Shown here: positions 17,298-25,977 of the stretch, piece after piece
How the letters are laid out: each line of letters starts with the position of its first letter
Position numbering within the stretch: position 1 is the stretch's first letter
Position numbers and translations under genes: made by a program
DNA from: Arcobacter sp. EP1
GTDB lineage: Bacteria; Campylobacterota; Campylobacteria; Campylobacterales; Arcobacteraceae
NCBI GenBank assembly: GCA_001655195.1
Contig: LPNY01000132.1
Location: 265,236-329,235 of the forward strand
DNA: 64,000 nt
Direction of reading: 5' to 3'
Notes under the pieces: model-generated
Seen by the model: only the letters and a program-made list of their open reading frames with translations
Databases searched by the model: none
Told to the model about the DNA's origin: nothing

Positions 17298-19379
17298 TGA
17301 CATTTGAGAAAGTGTATGTTGATACTTTCGATTTGTCTCTTTTATAACAAAAGGAACATCAATTAAATCAACTAACTCAAACTCATTTTCAAGGTTCTTT
17401 TTTAAGGTATCTATTGTAGAGACCTCTTTATTGTCTTTGATAAATCCACCTAACCAGTTCTCTTTTGGCGTATAGGCTTCAAGCCAAGTATAAGGGCTAA
17501 GCAATACAAAAAGCCCACCACTATTAACCCGTTTTGGAACATCATCTAGAAACTTTTGAGGATAATAGAGGCGATCAATTAGATTTGAACAAAAGATAAC
17601 ATCATATCCTGTATAGAGGTCTTTTAAATTACACGCATCTCCTTGCATAAAGCTAACTCTTTGTTTAATATTCTCTAAACCAAAATCTTTTAAAGAGATA
17701 CTATTTTCTTTAAAAAGTTCTCCCTCTGTAGCTATTTTATAAGTAAGTGATTCATATTTTTTAAGTTTAATACCAACATTAATAAAATTGGCACTAAAGT
17801 CAATCCCTAATACCTCATCAAATATTGTTGCTAGCTCAAAACTACTTCGTCCCACTGAACAGCCTAAATCGAGAGCTTTTTCTTTTTTAACATCTTGTAA
17901 ATACGGTTTTAATAATTCAACACTGTTTTTTGGGAAATTTTTAACCCCAAAGTTCTCTTGTCCATAATGAAACTCACAATATTGAGAAATTTGTTCATCA
18001 GTTTCATAAACATTATCATTGAGTTTTTCACGATAAGGATTACTGGATTGTACATATCGAAATCCAGCGTGTTGAAAAAAGTGTTTTCTAAAGGCATAAC
18101 GTGCACTTCTAAGGACTTCATTACCTAAACTAATAAATGAGCCACCTTTCATCAATGCATGTCTGTCATCAAAGGTAGGTGTCGTAAAATCATCATAAGC
18201 AGGATGCGCTTCAAAATCATCAAAAGGGTATGTTGGTGTTATGCTCCACTGCCATACGTTTCCTACGACATCATAAAACTCACTCTCTTCTCCCATAGGA
18301 TATTTATCTACAGGAGTTTGATTAAAGTACTTAAATCCAATATTAGCTTCACACTCTTGGGCTCTTACATAATCATTTAAACGGTAAAACTCATCTTCAC
18401 TAGGAAGTCGTACTTCAAAACCAAGCTGTTCACTTTTGTATTTACAAAAAGCTTCTGCTTCATACACATTGATGTCTACTGGGTAATTTAATGGTAAGGG
18501 TACAATACGATTAATCTCACGTAAAAAATACACACCCTCTTTCTCAATCCAAAAGGTTGGTAATTTTGCTTGTGTGAAGTCTAACCATTTTAAACCATCT
18601 TTAGTAAAGTAATGCAGTTTAGAGTAACCGTCTGCTTTTACAAACTCTAAATACTCTCCGTTACTCACTAAATACTTACTCGCTTTAAATGTATCGATAT
18701 AACTTTTATGAAAACTAAACTCATTATCCCAGCCGTAATAAATAGGATTGGCTCTATCTTTTTCTAAAAGAACTTCTCCCTCTTCTACCGGTAATAATTC
18801 ATTTTGTGGATATGTAGTTGAACCTTCATTATTATAGGTAAAAAGCTCCTCATCAATTAAGAACTCAATATCTAACTCTCGTAACAATACAGAAGAGGTC
18901 TCAATGTGAATATTCTCATGTTCTATTCCCATAAGTATAATCCACATAGGTGATTCCCAATTAATTGGCAGTGAAAACTCCATAGTATCAATCAACTCTA
19001 ATACTAACTCTTTTACCTCATCTCTATATGCTTTGGTTTGTTCATATGTTGGCCACGTATAGTTTTCACTCTCTAAGTCATCCCAACTCATCTCATCAAC
19101 ACCAATAGCAAAAATAGCCTCATAGGTTTTATTGATACGGGTTTTAAGAATATTTGAAACATTAAGTTTATTCATAAAAAACGTTGCAGTGTGTCCATAA
19201 TAAAAAATCAATGGATGACGTAATCGATTGGGTTGTTCGTATAAACACTGTTTGTCTTTTAATAAATCAAAAAGCTTTTCATCAAGTTCATAGGTTTGTA
19301 AAAAGTAGTCTCGTATCTCTTGCCGTTTGGACTCTATGGTTCCTTCACTTAAATTGATTGTATCTTTTATAAAGTTCAT
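17280..19379 (-). CDS. ovoA: 5-histidylcysteine sulfoxide synthase / 4-mercaptohistidine N-methyltransferase (ovothiol synthesis)
   Basis: OvoA couples cysteine to histidine with oxygen on a non-haem iron and, in its C-terminal domain, methylates the imidazole ring to make ovothiol A. All three parts are present: an N-terminal DinB-like iron domain with His63 in YYGHTA and the HxxxHxE motif (His154, His158, Glu160); a formylglycine-generating-enzyme-like domain (about 215-440, with VGNVWQWS and MKGGSF); and a SAM-dependent methyltransferase (ALDLGCSVGRSS near 500). The 699-residue length matches the full family. AAGGA supports the start. It is last in an operon with a TPR protein, a gamma-glutamylcyclotransferase and rraA. 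Confidence 0.93.
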   Translation of the reverse strand: MNFIKDTINLSEGTIESKRQEIRDYFLQTYELDEKLFDLLKDKQCLYEQPNRLRHPLIFYYGHTATFFMNKLNVSNILKTRINKTYEAIFAIGVDEMSWDDLESENYTWPTYEQTKAYRDEVKELVLELIDTMEFSLPINWESPMWIILMGIEHENIHIETSSVLLRELDIEFLIDEELFTYNNEGSTTYPQNELLPVEEGEVLLEKDRANPIYYGWDNEFSFHKSYIDTFKASKYLVSNGEYLEFVKADGYSKLHYFTKDGLKWLDFTQAKLPTFWIEKEGVYFLREINRIVPLPLNYPVDINVYEAEAFCKYKSEQLGFEVRLPSEDEFYRLNDYVRAQECEANIGFKYFNQTPVDKYPMGEESEFYDVVGNVWQWSITPTYPFDDFEAHPAYDDFTTPTFDDRHALMKGGSFISLGNEVLRSARYAFRKHFFQHAGFRYVQSSNPYREKLNDNVYETDEQISQYCEFHYGQENFGVKNFPKNSVELLKPYLQDVKKEKALDLGCSVGRSSFELATIFDEVLGIDFSANFINVGIKLKKYESLTYKIATEGELFKENSISLKDFGLENIKQRVSFMQGDACNLKDLYTGYDVIFCSNLIDRLYYPQKFLDDVPKRVNSGGLFVLLSPYTWLEAYTPKENWLGGFIKDNKEVSTIDTLKKNLENEFELVDLIDVPFVIKETNRKYQHTLSQMSVWKKR

Positions 19380-19403
19380 TCTATTCCTTTATCTTTATTC
19401 ACT

Positions 19404-21620
19404 CTATGATAGAAAGTTAAAAGGTTTACATTTACCCTCTTGAACAAACCTATCATATATCAAACATAACTGCTCTTTTTCATAAGGTTGCATTAATGTC
19501 CATTGTTTTTCTAATCGTGCGGTTAATTCCACAGTATCTTCACCTAAAAGGCTTTTTGCAATAATATTCTCACACAACATAATACCTAAGCGTTTAACTG
19601 AATTGGTTACATCCAGTATTTTAATACCTTCAGTGGTTAATTCTATAACTTTTTGTAGAAGTTTTTTATCTGTAGTTTCTAAAACAACAAGTTTATATAA
19701 AATATTAAGTGCTTGATTGTGTAAAACAACTGGCATTTCATCCCTATCGCCAACAGAAGCTTTTAAGGCTACCCCTATACTTCCAAGTTTTATAGCGTTG
19801 TCGATAATATCAAAATTTTGTGAACTCTTTGTTAAGAACTTAAAACGATATGCTATAGCCATATTGACAAAGGTTGCTCCATACTCAAATGCACCCAAAG
19901 CAGGAATAGCTAAACACTTTTGATAATTGACAATAGCCTTATCATAATCTTCACTCCACTCTGCATAATTTGCTTTAATGTTATAGTAGTGCCATAACCA
20001 TAAAGGTTCATTATCCTCATGGTGAGAAAATAAAATAGTCTCTAACTTTTTAAGAAGGTTTAACCCCTCCTCTTTTTTTACTGCTTCTCTTTGACTAACT
20101 ATTATCCAAGACTTTCTTTGAAAATAACGAACTTGCGTATCCGTTGGTTTTTCAAAACTACTTTTTTCAATTTCCATATTTAAAGGCAGTGAATTATAAG
20201 CATTGTCAAATTGTCCCATACGTTCATATAAAGAACACTTATCAACAGCATATCGGTTAGGATTAATCTCATATAGGTATAACGTAATCAATAAAGCTTG
20301 TTCAAAATGACCATTTCGTTCAAATAAAAACTTGAGGTTATTTAATGCCTCAATACTAAGCTTTCGATAGATAGAGTCTCTGGTCAAATCAAACTCTTCA
20401 AGTTTTGTTGCATCAAACATCTCTCCTGCAATTTGAAACCAAAAGGTATTGACTAGGGTATATTGTTGTTTATTCTTAATGGTTAAAATAAGTTTTTCTA
20501 AAATTGCAATAGTACGTTTCTCATCCAAAACGATATCTTTAACATAATAGTACAATATAAGAAGAGATATAGGATTATCAAAGTAGTTTAAACACTCTTC
20601 AATATGGTTACGTAAATAGTAAGAGAGTCTTCGTCTCTCATCATATAACTCTTTAGGTTCAACACTGTTTGTAAAGAAAACTTGTGCTGATTTTTCTTGG
20701 GCTAAAAAATTAAAATCATCAAAAGAGCGGTTAATAAAGTTTTGAAAGCCTGAAATTAACGAACTTTCACTACTTTTATCCTCAAAAAAACTACGTCCGC
20801 AATACTCAAATAACTCCAAAGAGACAAAAGTTTTATCACATTGGGAATTTATATGAGAAGTTGAACTTAATAACATCAAACTGTACAAAGTTTGCTCTTT
20901 AGAAGAGAGTAGCATTTGCATGTTATTTGCTTTCTTTTGAGTTTGACTATTTTCAAAACTGACTTCAAGAACCTTAAAGTTTTTAAGACGATTATTAAGG
21001 GTTTTCTTTTGATCATTTCGACAATGAAAAGAGATATTTTGAAAGTAATTCACAAAAGAGGGAATAACTAAACGCCACATCCAATGGGATTCTTCCAACA
21101 AATCAATATTATAAAATGCAATTTGATATTTTTTATCCAAACTATGAAGTGAAACTTGGAGTCTTTTTTTCCGCCTAGTATCTTTATTGAACCACGATTG
21201 TAAACCATCTTTTAGTTGAGAACTCTCTCCATCAAGAATAGAAGGCATCATTAAAAGTCCAAAGAAAAAAAGTAATACAAAAAACATGGAGATGGTATCA
21301 TCTGTACTCCATGCAAAAGGTGATTCAAAAATGACTTTTTTGAAAATATCTTCGTATAAAGAGGATGAAATCAAAGCAAAAAGAATAATCACAACGGAAA
21401 TAACACTAAAAATGATAGTAGATAAACGTTTTTTCAAATGAAACAAGTCTGAAGAGTTTCCGCATAACCCATTGATATAGGCTTCAAAATCCTCTAGAGT
21501 ATCATTTTTATTGTAAACAATTTCAATAGTATTATCATATTTTTTAACAATTGGCTCATTGATGAGTTGTCGCCTTTTTTCATGTAACGATTGGGTTACA
21601 ACCGTACAGTTACTTTTCAT
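19404..21620 (-). CDS. Unrecognised membrane protein with TPR-like repeats in the ovoA operon
   Basis: I do not recognise this 738-residue protein. It has about 65 soluble residues, then two membrane segments (about 66-88 and 108-128), then a long soluble helical part. The last third shows TPR-like helix pairs (for example ALLITLYLYEINPN and YDKAIVNYQKCLAIPALG). So it looks like a membrane-anchored scaffold that could hold other proteins. Its start overlaps the gamma-glutamylcyclotransferase stop by 11 bases and it ends 24 bases before ovoA, which ties it to thiol metabolism by context only. AGGA seven bases upstream supports the start. Confidence 0.7.
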   Translation of the reverse strand: MKSNCTVVTQSLHEKRRQLINEPIVKKYDNTIEIVYNKNDTLEDFEAYINGLCGNSSDLFHLKKRLSTIIFSVISVVIILFALISSSLYEDIFKKVIFESPFAWSTDDTISMFFVLLFFFGLLMMPSILDGESSQLKDGLQSWFNKDTRRKKRLQVSLHSLDKKYQIAFYNIDLLEESHWMWRLVIPSFVNYFQNISFHCRNDQKKTLNNRLKNFKVLEVSFENSQTQKKANNMQMLLSSKEQTLYSLMLLSSTSHINSQCDKTFVSLELFEYCGRSFFEDKSSESSLISGFQNFINRSFDDFNFLAQEKSAQVFFTNSVEPKELYDERRRLSYYLRNHIEECLNYFDNPISLLILYYYVKDIVLDEKRTIAILEKLILTIKNKQQYTLVNTFWFQIAGEMFDATKLEEFDLTRDSIYRKLSIEALNNLKFLFERNGHFEQALLITLYLYEINPNRYAVDKCSLYERMGQFDNAYNSLPLNMEIEKSSFEKPTDTQVRYFQRKSWIIVSQREAVKKEEGLNLLKKLETILFSHHEDNEPLWLWHYYNIKANYAEWSEDYDKAIVNYQKCLAIPALGAFEYGATFVNMAIAYRFKFLTKSSQNFDIIDNAIKLGSIGVALKASVGDRDEMPVVLHNQALNILYKLVVLETTDKKLLQKVIELTTEGIKILDVTNSVKRLGIMLCENIIAKSLLGEDTVELTARLEKQWTLMQPYEKEQLCLIYDRFVQEGKCKPFNFLS

Positions 21621-22182
21621 TTCCTATTCCTGATTTAGCAAATTTGTTTTGTATGGGGTCACTAAAAGTGTACTTTCCTAATTTAATAGCAAAGGGGTAA
21701 CTATTATAAGAGGTTACAAACTTCTCTTTAAAAGATTGTGAATAGGGTTTTATACCCTCTTCGAGTAAACCAATATAATTTTGAGGAATAAAACTATTTT
21801 TATCATCAGGTTGCGCGATTTTTTCACTGTTTGTTGTCATAAAGGTATAAACCTGACTTGGAGCATCAAAACCTATAATATCATGATTTTTAATTTCAAT
21901 ACAACTGTAGTTTTTTTCTCGTAATTTTAAAAACTCAAACTCTTCATCCGTAATTTCTAAAAGAACACCATTGGTTTGAGATGTCTCATTTTGACCTAAA
22001 TTTAAAAAAACTCCATTAACAAAAGAGTCCTCATTCTCAAAATGAATATACTCAATAGCATTCCAAACTTTTTCATAACCTTTAACCGTTACTTCAATAA
22101 AATCTTTATGGGAAAGTTTTCGTTTAAATGATTTTTGGGCACTTGTTAGATTTACAAGTGACCCATAACCAAAGATATACAT
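21610..22182 (-). CDS. Gamma-glutamylcyclotransferase-like protein
   Basis: The GGCT/AIG2 fold is indicated by the N-terminal IFGYGSLVN, which forms the substrate loop, and by a LREKNY segment carrying a likely catalytic glutamate (near residue 88). Known members release 5-oxoproline from gamma-glutamyl peptides such as glutathione or its breakdown products. The gene overlaps rraA by one base upstream and the TPR gene by 11 bases downstream, and shares the operon with ovoA, so a role in low-molecular-weight thiol turnover is plausible. Substrate is unproven. Confidence 0.82.
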   Translation of the reverse strand: MYIFGYGSLVNLTSAQKSFKRKLSHKDFIEVTVKGYEKVWNAIEYIHFENEDSFVNGVFLNLGQNETSQTNGVLLEITDEEFEFLKLREKNYSCIEIKNHDIIGFDAPSQVYTFMTTNSEKIAQPDDKNSFIPQNYIGLLEEGIKPYSQSFKEKFVTSYNSYPFAIKLGKYTFSDPIQNKFAKSGIGNEK

Positions 22183-22661
22183 TAAACGATTTTCTCTTTT
22201 GTTAAAATAATTCCATCAGTATCAGCATAAACATAATCCCCGTCATTAAACTGTACACCACAAAAAGAGAGTTCTACGTTTCTTTGTCCTTGTGTTACTG
22301 GAATATATTTTCGAGGACAAGTCCCTAAAGCAAACAGAGCCACATCGATATCTTTGATTTGAAAAGTATCTCGAATATATCCGTTAACAATAATTGCTTC
22401 ATAGTTATTACCTACTGCAAATTTCATCAGGTTTTCACCCACAACGGCAAAATACTCTTTGTCCACATCCACAACCACAACTTTACCTGTTCCATCTTCA
22501 TCTCGAAGAATTTTGATAAGTTCACTATTGTTTCTCTCAAGCTTTACAGTAACTACTTCACCCATACATTTTGTTTTTGCACCATAATTTTTAAAATCAT
22601 CATCAAGTACGTGAACAAGCTCTGGGTGCTCGTCACAAATATCTGCTGTAAAAAATTCCAT
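22182..22661 (-). CDS. rraA: RraA-family protein (RNase E regulator / HMG aldolase-like)
   Basis: A 159-residue RraA-fold protein. The active-site or interface motif GYIRD, the segment VVGENLMKFAV, and FALGTCPRKY are typical. In Escherichia coli RraA binds and inhibits RNase E; other members are divalent-metal aldolases or oxaloacetate decarboxylases acting on 4-hydroxy-4-methyl-2-oxoglutarate. Campylobacterota, as far as I know, lack RNase E, so the enzymatic reading or a different RNase partner is more likely. AAGGAA precedes the ATG. It is the first gene of the ovoA operon and is divergent from the glutamate mutase genes. Confidence 0.88.
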   Translation of the reverse strand: MEFFTADICDEHPELVHVLDDDFKNYGAKTKCMGEVVTVKLERNNSELIKILRDEDGTGKVVVVDVDKEYFAVVGENLMKFAVGNNYEAIIVNGYIRDTFQIKDIDVALFALGTCPRKYIPVTQGQRNVELSFCGVQFNDGDYVYADTDGIILTKEKIV

Positions 22662-22822
22662 TTTATTCCTTTGAATTTGTTCCCAAATTAAAAGGGAACC
22701 CTATATTATTAATGATTTCTTTTTAGCAGTGGAAATAAATTCCACTTAAAAGAAACAAAATCCTAAAGAAAGCAACGAATTGCTTTTAAATTTTAGATAA
22801 ATATTATCTCATTTTGAAAGTT

Positions 22823-22852
22823 AAGTTTCACTTATTATGTACATAAGTTTCA
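22823..22852. promoter_or_regulatory. Possible operator between rraA operon and glutamate mutase genes
   Basis: The 267-base divergent intergenic region holds two direct AAGTTTCA repeats (22823-22830 and 22845-22852), 22 bases apart, about two helix turns. Between them is a perfect ten-base palindrome TATGTACATA (22836-22845), and the first repeat also forms TGAAA-N6-TTTCA. This looks like a regulator site; no regulator gene is adjacent. I see no cobalamin riboswitch signature in this region. Confidence 0.4.
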
Positions 22853-22928
22853 ATTTATCAAACTTTTACCTACTCTTGGGTATCCTAATGCCCCTTAATA
22901 AGAAAAATAAATAAATTTAGGCAATGAA

Positions 22929-23339
22929 ATGAAAGTAGTAACTGGCGTAGTTGGAAATGATATCCACGTTGTAGCTAACAGACTTATTGAACTCTCCTTA
23001 AAAGCAAGAGGTTTTGAAGTATTTAACCTAGGTGTAAATACCTACCTTGAAGAATTTATCGATGCTGTTGTTGAAACCAATGCAGATGTTTTGCTCATCT
23101 CTTCACTTAATGGTGAAGCAGAAGGTTGGGCACGAGAATTAAAAATTTTATTGAGCAAGTATGGTAACCTTTTAGATAATGTCACCTTTATGATTGGTGG
23201 AAACTTAGTTGTAGGAACAGGAAGTGCAGAAGATATCGTTCCAAAGTTTAAAAACTATGGATTTGATTTAGTCTTTCACCAAGTGGATTTAAATACGGGG
23301 TTAGATGAGTTAGAAAAATATTTAGAGGACAATAAATAA
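22929..23339 (+). CDS. glmS: Methylaspartate (glutamate) mutase S subunit, B12-binding
   Basis: The small cobalamin-binding subunit of glutamate mutase, which with the E subunit interconverts L-glutamate and threo-3-methylaspartate. Family hallmarks: GVVGND-IH near the N terminus, NLGVNTYLEEFI, LLISSLNGEAEG, and FMIGGNLVVG. The DxHxxG base-off motif, whose His binds cobalt, reads D-I-H-V-V-A (residues 11-16): the Asp and His stay but the last Gly is Ala. Length 136 is normal. It overlaps the E subunit gene by one base. Symbol glmS here means mutase S, not glucosamine synthase. Confidence 0.9.
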   Translation: MKVVTGVVGNDIHVVANRLIELSLKARGFEVFNLGVNTYLEEFIDAVVETNADVLLISSLNGEAEGWARELKILLSKYGNLLDNVTFMIGGNLVVGTGSAEDIVPKFKNYGFDLVFHQVDLNTGLDELEKYLEDNK

Positions 23340-24703
23340 TGAGTCTACTACAAGAAGAACGAAATATTATATTAAACAATGAGTATGTAGATAATTTTGA
23401 CTTCGCTGAAGTTGAAGAGTTTGTTAAAAATGCAAGCAAAGATCTCTTTATCTCTTATAACTTTAAAACTAAAAACAAAATGTTAGTACAACCAAGAGGT
23501 GGTTTTCCAACTTATGATAAGATGTTTGCACTTTATGAGTTTTTTGATGAAGCAGATGTTGATGTCTTGCCATGTACTATTGACTCAAATACACGACTCA
23601 ATGATTATGCAACCGCAAAAAAGATGTTACGACTATCAGAAGAGAATGAAGTAGATATGCTAAATGGTTATCCATTAGTAAATCATGGGTACAGAACAAC
23701 ACGTAAAATGATGACCCACTTTAATAAACCAATCTCATTACGTCACGGAACACCGGATGCTAGACTACTTATAGAAACAGCAATTGCATCGGGTATCTTT
23801 GAGATTGAAGGTGGACCAATTACTTACCTTCTTCCATACTCTAAGAATTTCCCACTTGATAAAGCCTTTTTATACTGGAAATATGTTGAAAGAGTTTGTG
23901 CAAAATATTCTGAGCTCAATGAACCAATCAACCGAGAGTCTTTTGGTCCATTAACAGCAACCTTAGTTCCACCATGTATTACTATCGTAATTCAACTTCT
24001 TGAGATGTTACTCTCTCTTGAAGAGGGAGTTAAATCATTCTCAGTTTCCTTTTCACAAACAGGTTCAATGAATCAAGATATTGTCATGGGAGCAGTGATT
24101 AAAAAACTAGCTCGTTATTATGCCAATGAAATCAATTGTGGAGATGCAGATATACATTTAGTCTATCATCAATGGATGGGAGCTTTCCCACTTGACCCTA
24201 ATTTTGCGGGACAACTTATCAATATGAGTACGGTTATTGCTTCAATGGTAGGTGCAGATAAAATTATTACTAAAACAAAACAAGAGGCTTCAGGTATTCC
24301 AACAAAAGAAGCCAATGCAGAAACCGTAGCAAACACCCAATACACCCTTCGCATTTTAAATGGTTTACCAGCCATTAAAGACGAAGAAGAAGAAGAAAAT
24401 CTAACATTAGAAGTTATGGCGATTATGGAAGCAGTATTTAACGATAAAGCTGACACCTTATGGCGAAAAGTTTTTAACTCAATTAAAAATGGAACCATTG
24501 ATGTACCATTTTCACCACATATTATTAATAACAATGAAATGATTACAATTCGAGATGCCAATAAAAATATTCGAATCATCAAACGAGGAAAAGTTCCTAT
24601 TCCTGATAAATGTTTTGAATATGAAAAATCAAAATGTGACTTAACAAAAGACACAACATCAATAGTAAATGATATTATCCATGACATAGGAATTATGCAA
24701 TGA
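23339..24703 (+). CDS. glmE: Methylaspartate (glutamate) mutase E subunit
   Basis: The catalytic TIM-barrel subunit of coenzyme B12-dependent glutamate mutase. The family pattern is well kept along 454 residues: RGGFPTYD, TIDSNTRLNDY, LNGYPLVNHGYRTTR, RHGTPDARLLIETA, INRESFGPLTATLVPP, and SGIPTKEANAETV. It lies immediately after the S subunit (ATG overlap) and its stop overlaps the start of glmL by four bases, so S-E-L are co-translated. The downstream methylaspartate ammonia-lyase of the classical pathway is not present nearby. Confidence 0.93.
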   Translation: MSLLQEERNIILNNEYVDNFDFAEVEEFVKNASKDLFISYNFKTKNKMLVQPRGGFPTYDKMFALYEFFDEADVDVLPCTIDSNTRLNDYATAKKMLRLSEENEVDMLNGYPLVNHGYRTTRKMMTHFNKPISLRHGTPDARLLIETAIASGIFEIEGGPITYLLPYSKNFPLDKAFLYWKYVERVCAKYSELNEPINRESFGPLTATLVPPCITIVIQLLEMLLSLEEGVKSFSVSFSQTGSMNQDIVMGAVIKKLARYYANEINCGDADIHLVYHQWMGAFPLDPNFAGQLINMSTVIASMVGADKIITKTKQEASGIPTKEANAETVANTQYTLRILNGLPAIKDEEEEENLTLEVMAIMEAVFNDKADTLWRKVFNSIKNGTIDVPFSPHIINNNEMITIRDANKNIRIIKRGKVPIPDKCFEYEKSKCDLTKDTTSIVNDIIHDIGIMQ

Positions 24704-25887
24704 GCAAAATAAAAGATAAATTATTAATAGACATTGGAAGTACTTACTTTAAAGTAGGAACCGCATCCAATGTAGAACAACACTTTAGAGATTTTAATAA
24801 AGATATTTATGATGACTTAACTTATAAATGTGGAGAGACTCTGCATAACTATCACAAAGATGACATCTTTATCTGTTCTTCTGCAAATGGAGGATTAAGT
24901 ACTCTTATCATCGGTATTACTGACTCTTTTTCACTAAAATATGCAACTAATATTGCCTTTAATTCAGGTATTAATATCATCGATACGGTGTTATACAAAA
25001 ATATTGAAAAAACATCGATTCCAAGTGATTTAATTGATGTAGTTATTGTTGTTGGTGGAATCAATAGTGTAGAAGGTATTTTTGATGAGAAACTCTACAC
25101 TTTCTTAAAACAGATTAAATACTCAAATATCGTTTATGTAGGAAGCGAGCTTGATGCTCCAACCTTACAAAACAATATTGAAAATCTTGTTGTTTTACCT
25201 AATATTATTGATAATAAACTGCACATTATTGAAGAGAACTTAAAAGAGTATTTAACAAACCTTTACCAAGCTGATATTATGGGGAAAGATGACATCAAAC
25301 ACCTTTATGATATTACATCAAATCAAATCTATTCAACACCATATATTGTAAATAAGACCCTACCCTTAATCAATTCAAAGTTTTCAGTAGTTGACCCTTA
25401 TTTACTCGTTGATATTGGTGGAGCAACAACAGATATTCACTACTCAAAAGATTTAGTGGATGATAATATAGTCACTGAAAATGAATATGACCGATTGGTT
25501 TTTAAAAAACTAGGTGTTTACAAATCAAAAGAATCACTTATTTTTGCCGCAAAAAACAATGAGTTTGTTTATGAATTACTTTCACACTTAAAAGTAACCG
25601 AAAATATTTTTGAAGAACAAAATGATAAAGCGCTTCGAGTACTCATGCAATTAGCAATCTTCTTAGTACTATGTAAGGTTTCTAACTATCGTAAAGCTTA
25701 TGTAAATTTAAAGCTTTTATCGTTAAACTCACTGGTACTTACAGGGGGAATTACAAAAGTATTAACCCAAGAAGAGTGTGAAGATATTGTAGACTTTTTC
25801 TATAAAAAAATATTAAATTCAGAACATAATCCAACCATTGTTATGGATTCAAATTACGATATTTGGACGCTTGGATTAAACCAATAA
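24700..25887 (+). CDS. glmL: Glutamate mutase reactivating factor (MutL/GlmL family)
   Basis: GlmL proteins have the actin-like ATPase (ASKHA) fold and help restore glutamate mutase after its cobalamin is damaged. N-terminal LLIDIGSTYFKVG is the phosphate-1 loop, VVIVVGGINSVEG lies in the middle, VDIGGATTDIHYS is the phosphate-2 loop, and LVLTGGITKVLT is the adenosine region. The N terminus is followed by the SSANGGLSTLIIG segment usual in the family. Length is 395, on the short side of the family. Four-base overlap with glmE (ATGA) and AGGA upstream. Confidence 0.88.
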   Translation: MSKIKDKLLIDIGSTYFKVGTASNVEQHFRDFNKDIYDDLTYKCGETLHNYHKDDIFICSSANGGLSTLIIGITDSFSLKYATNIAFNSGINIIDTVLYKNIEKTSIPSDLIDVVIVVGGINSVEGIFDEKLYTFLKQIKYSNIVYVGSELDAPTLQNNIENLVVLPNIIDNKLHIIEENLKEYLTNLYQADIMGKDDIKHLYDITSNQIYSTPYIVNKTLPLINSKFSVVDPYLLVDIGGATTDIHYSKDLVDDNIVTENEYDRLVFKKLGVYKSKESLIFAAKNNEFVYELLSHLKVTENIFEEQNDKALRVLMQLAIFLVLCKVSNYRKAYVNLKLLSLNSLVLTGGITKVLTQEECEDIVDFFYKKILNSEHNPTIVMDSNYDIWTLGLNQ

Positions 25888-25890
25888 ACA

Positions 25891-25957
25891 GGCTTTATTC
25901 TTAAAGCCCTACAGAATTCATTTCTGTATTATATAATATGTTCTTTTAACAAAGAAC
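25891..25957 (+). promoter_or_regulatory. Three tandem hairpins and a -10-like box before the ligase gene
   Basis: Three small stem-loops follow glmL: GGCTTT/AAAGCC (25891-25908), TACAGAA/TTCTGTA (25910-25928) and GTTCTTT/AAAGAAC (25940-25957). A TATAAT (25932-25937) lies between the second and third. The first could end the mutase transcript and the -10 box could start a separate ligase transcript; no good -35 box is visible. Confidence 0.4.
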
Positions 25958-25977
25958 CATTTAAAAGGATAAACACT

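Noticed and set aside
22662..22928. Possible cobalamin riboswitch before the B12-dependent mutase
   Set aside because: I looked for the B12-box and the conserved receptor core and did not find them; only simple repeats and hairpins are there.
24169..24687. Minus-strand open frame of 172 codons opposite glmE
   Set aside because: No recognisable protein features and no ribosome site; the plus-strand mutase is certain.
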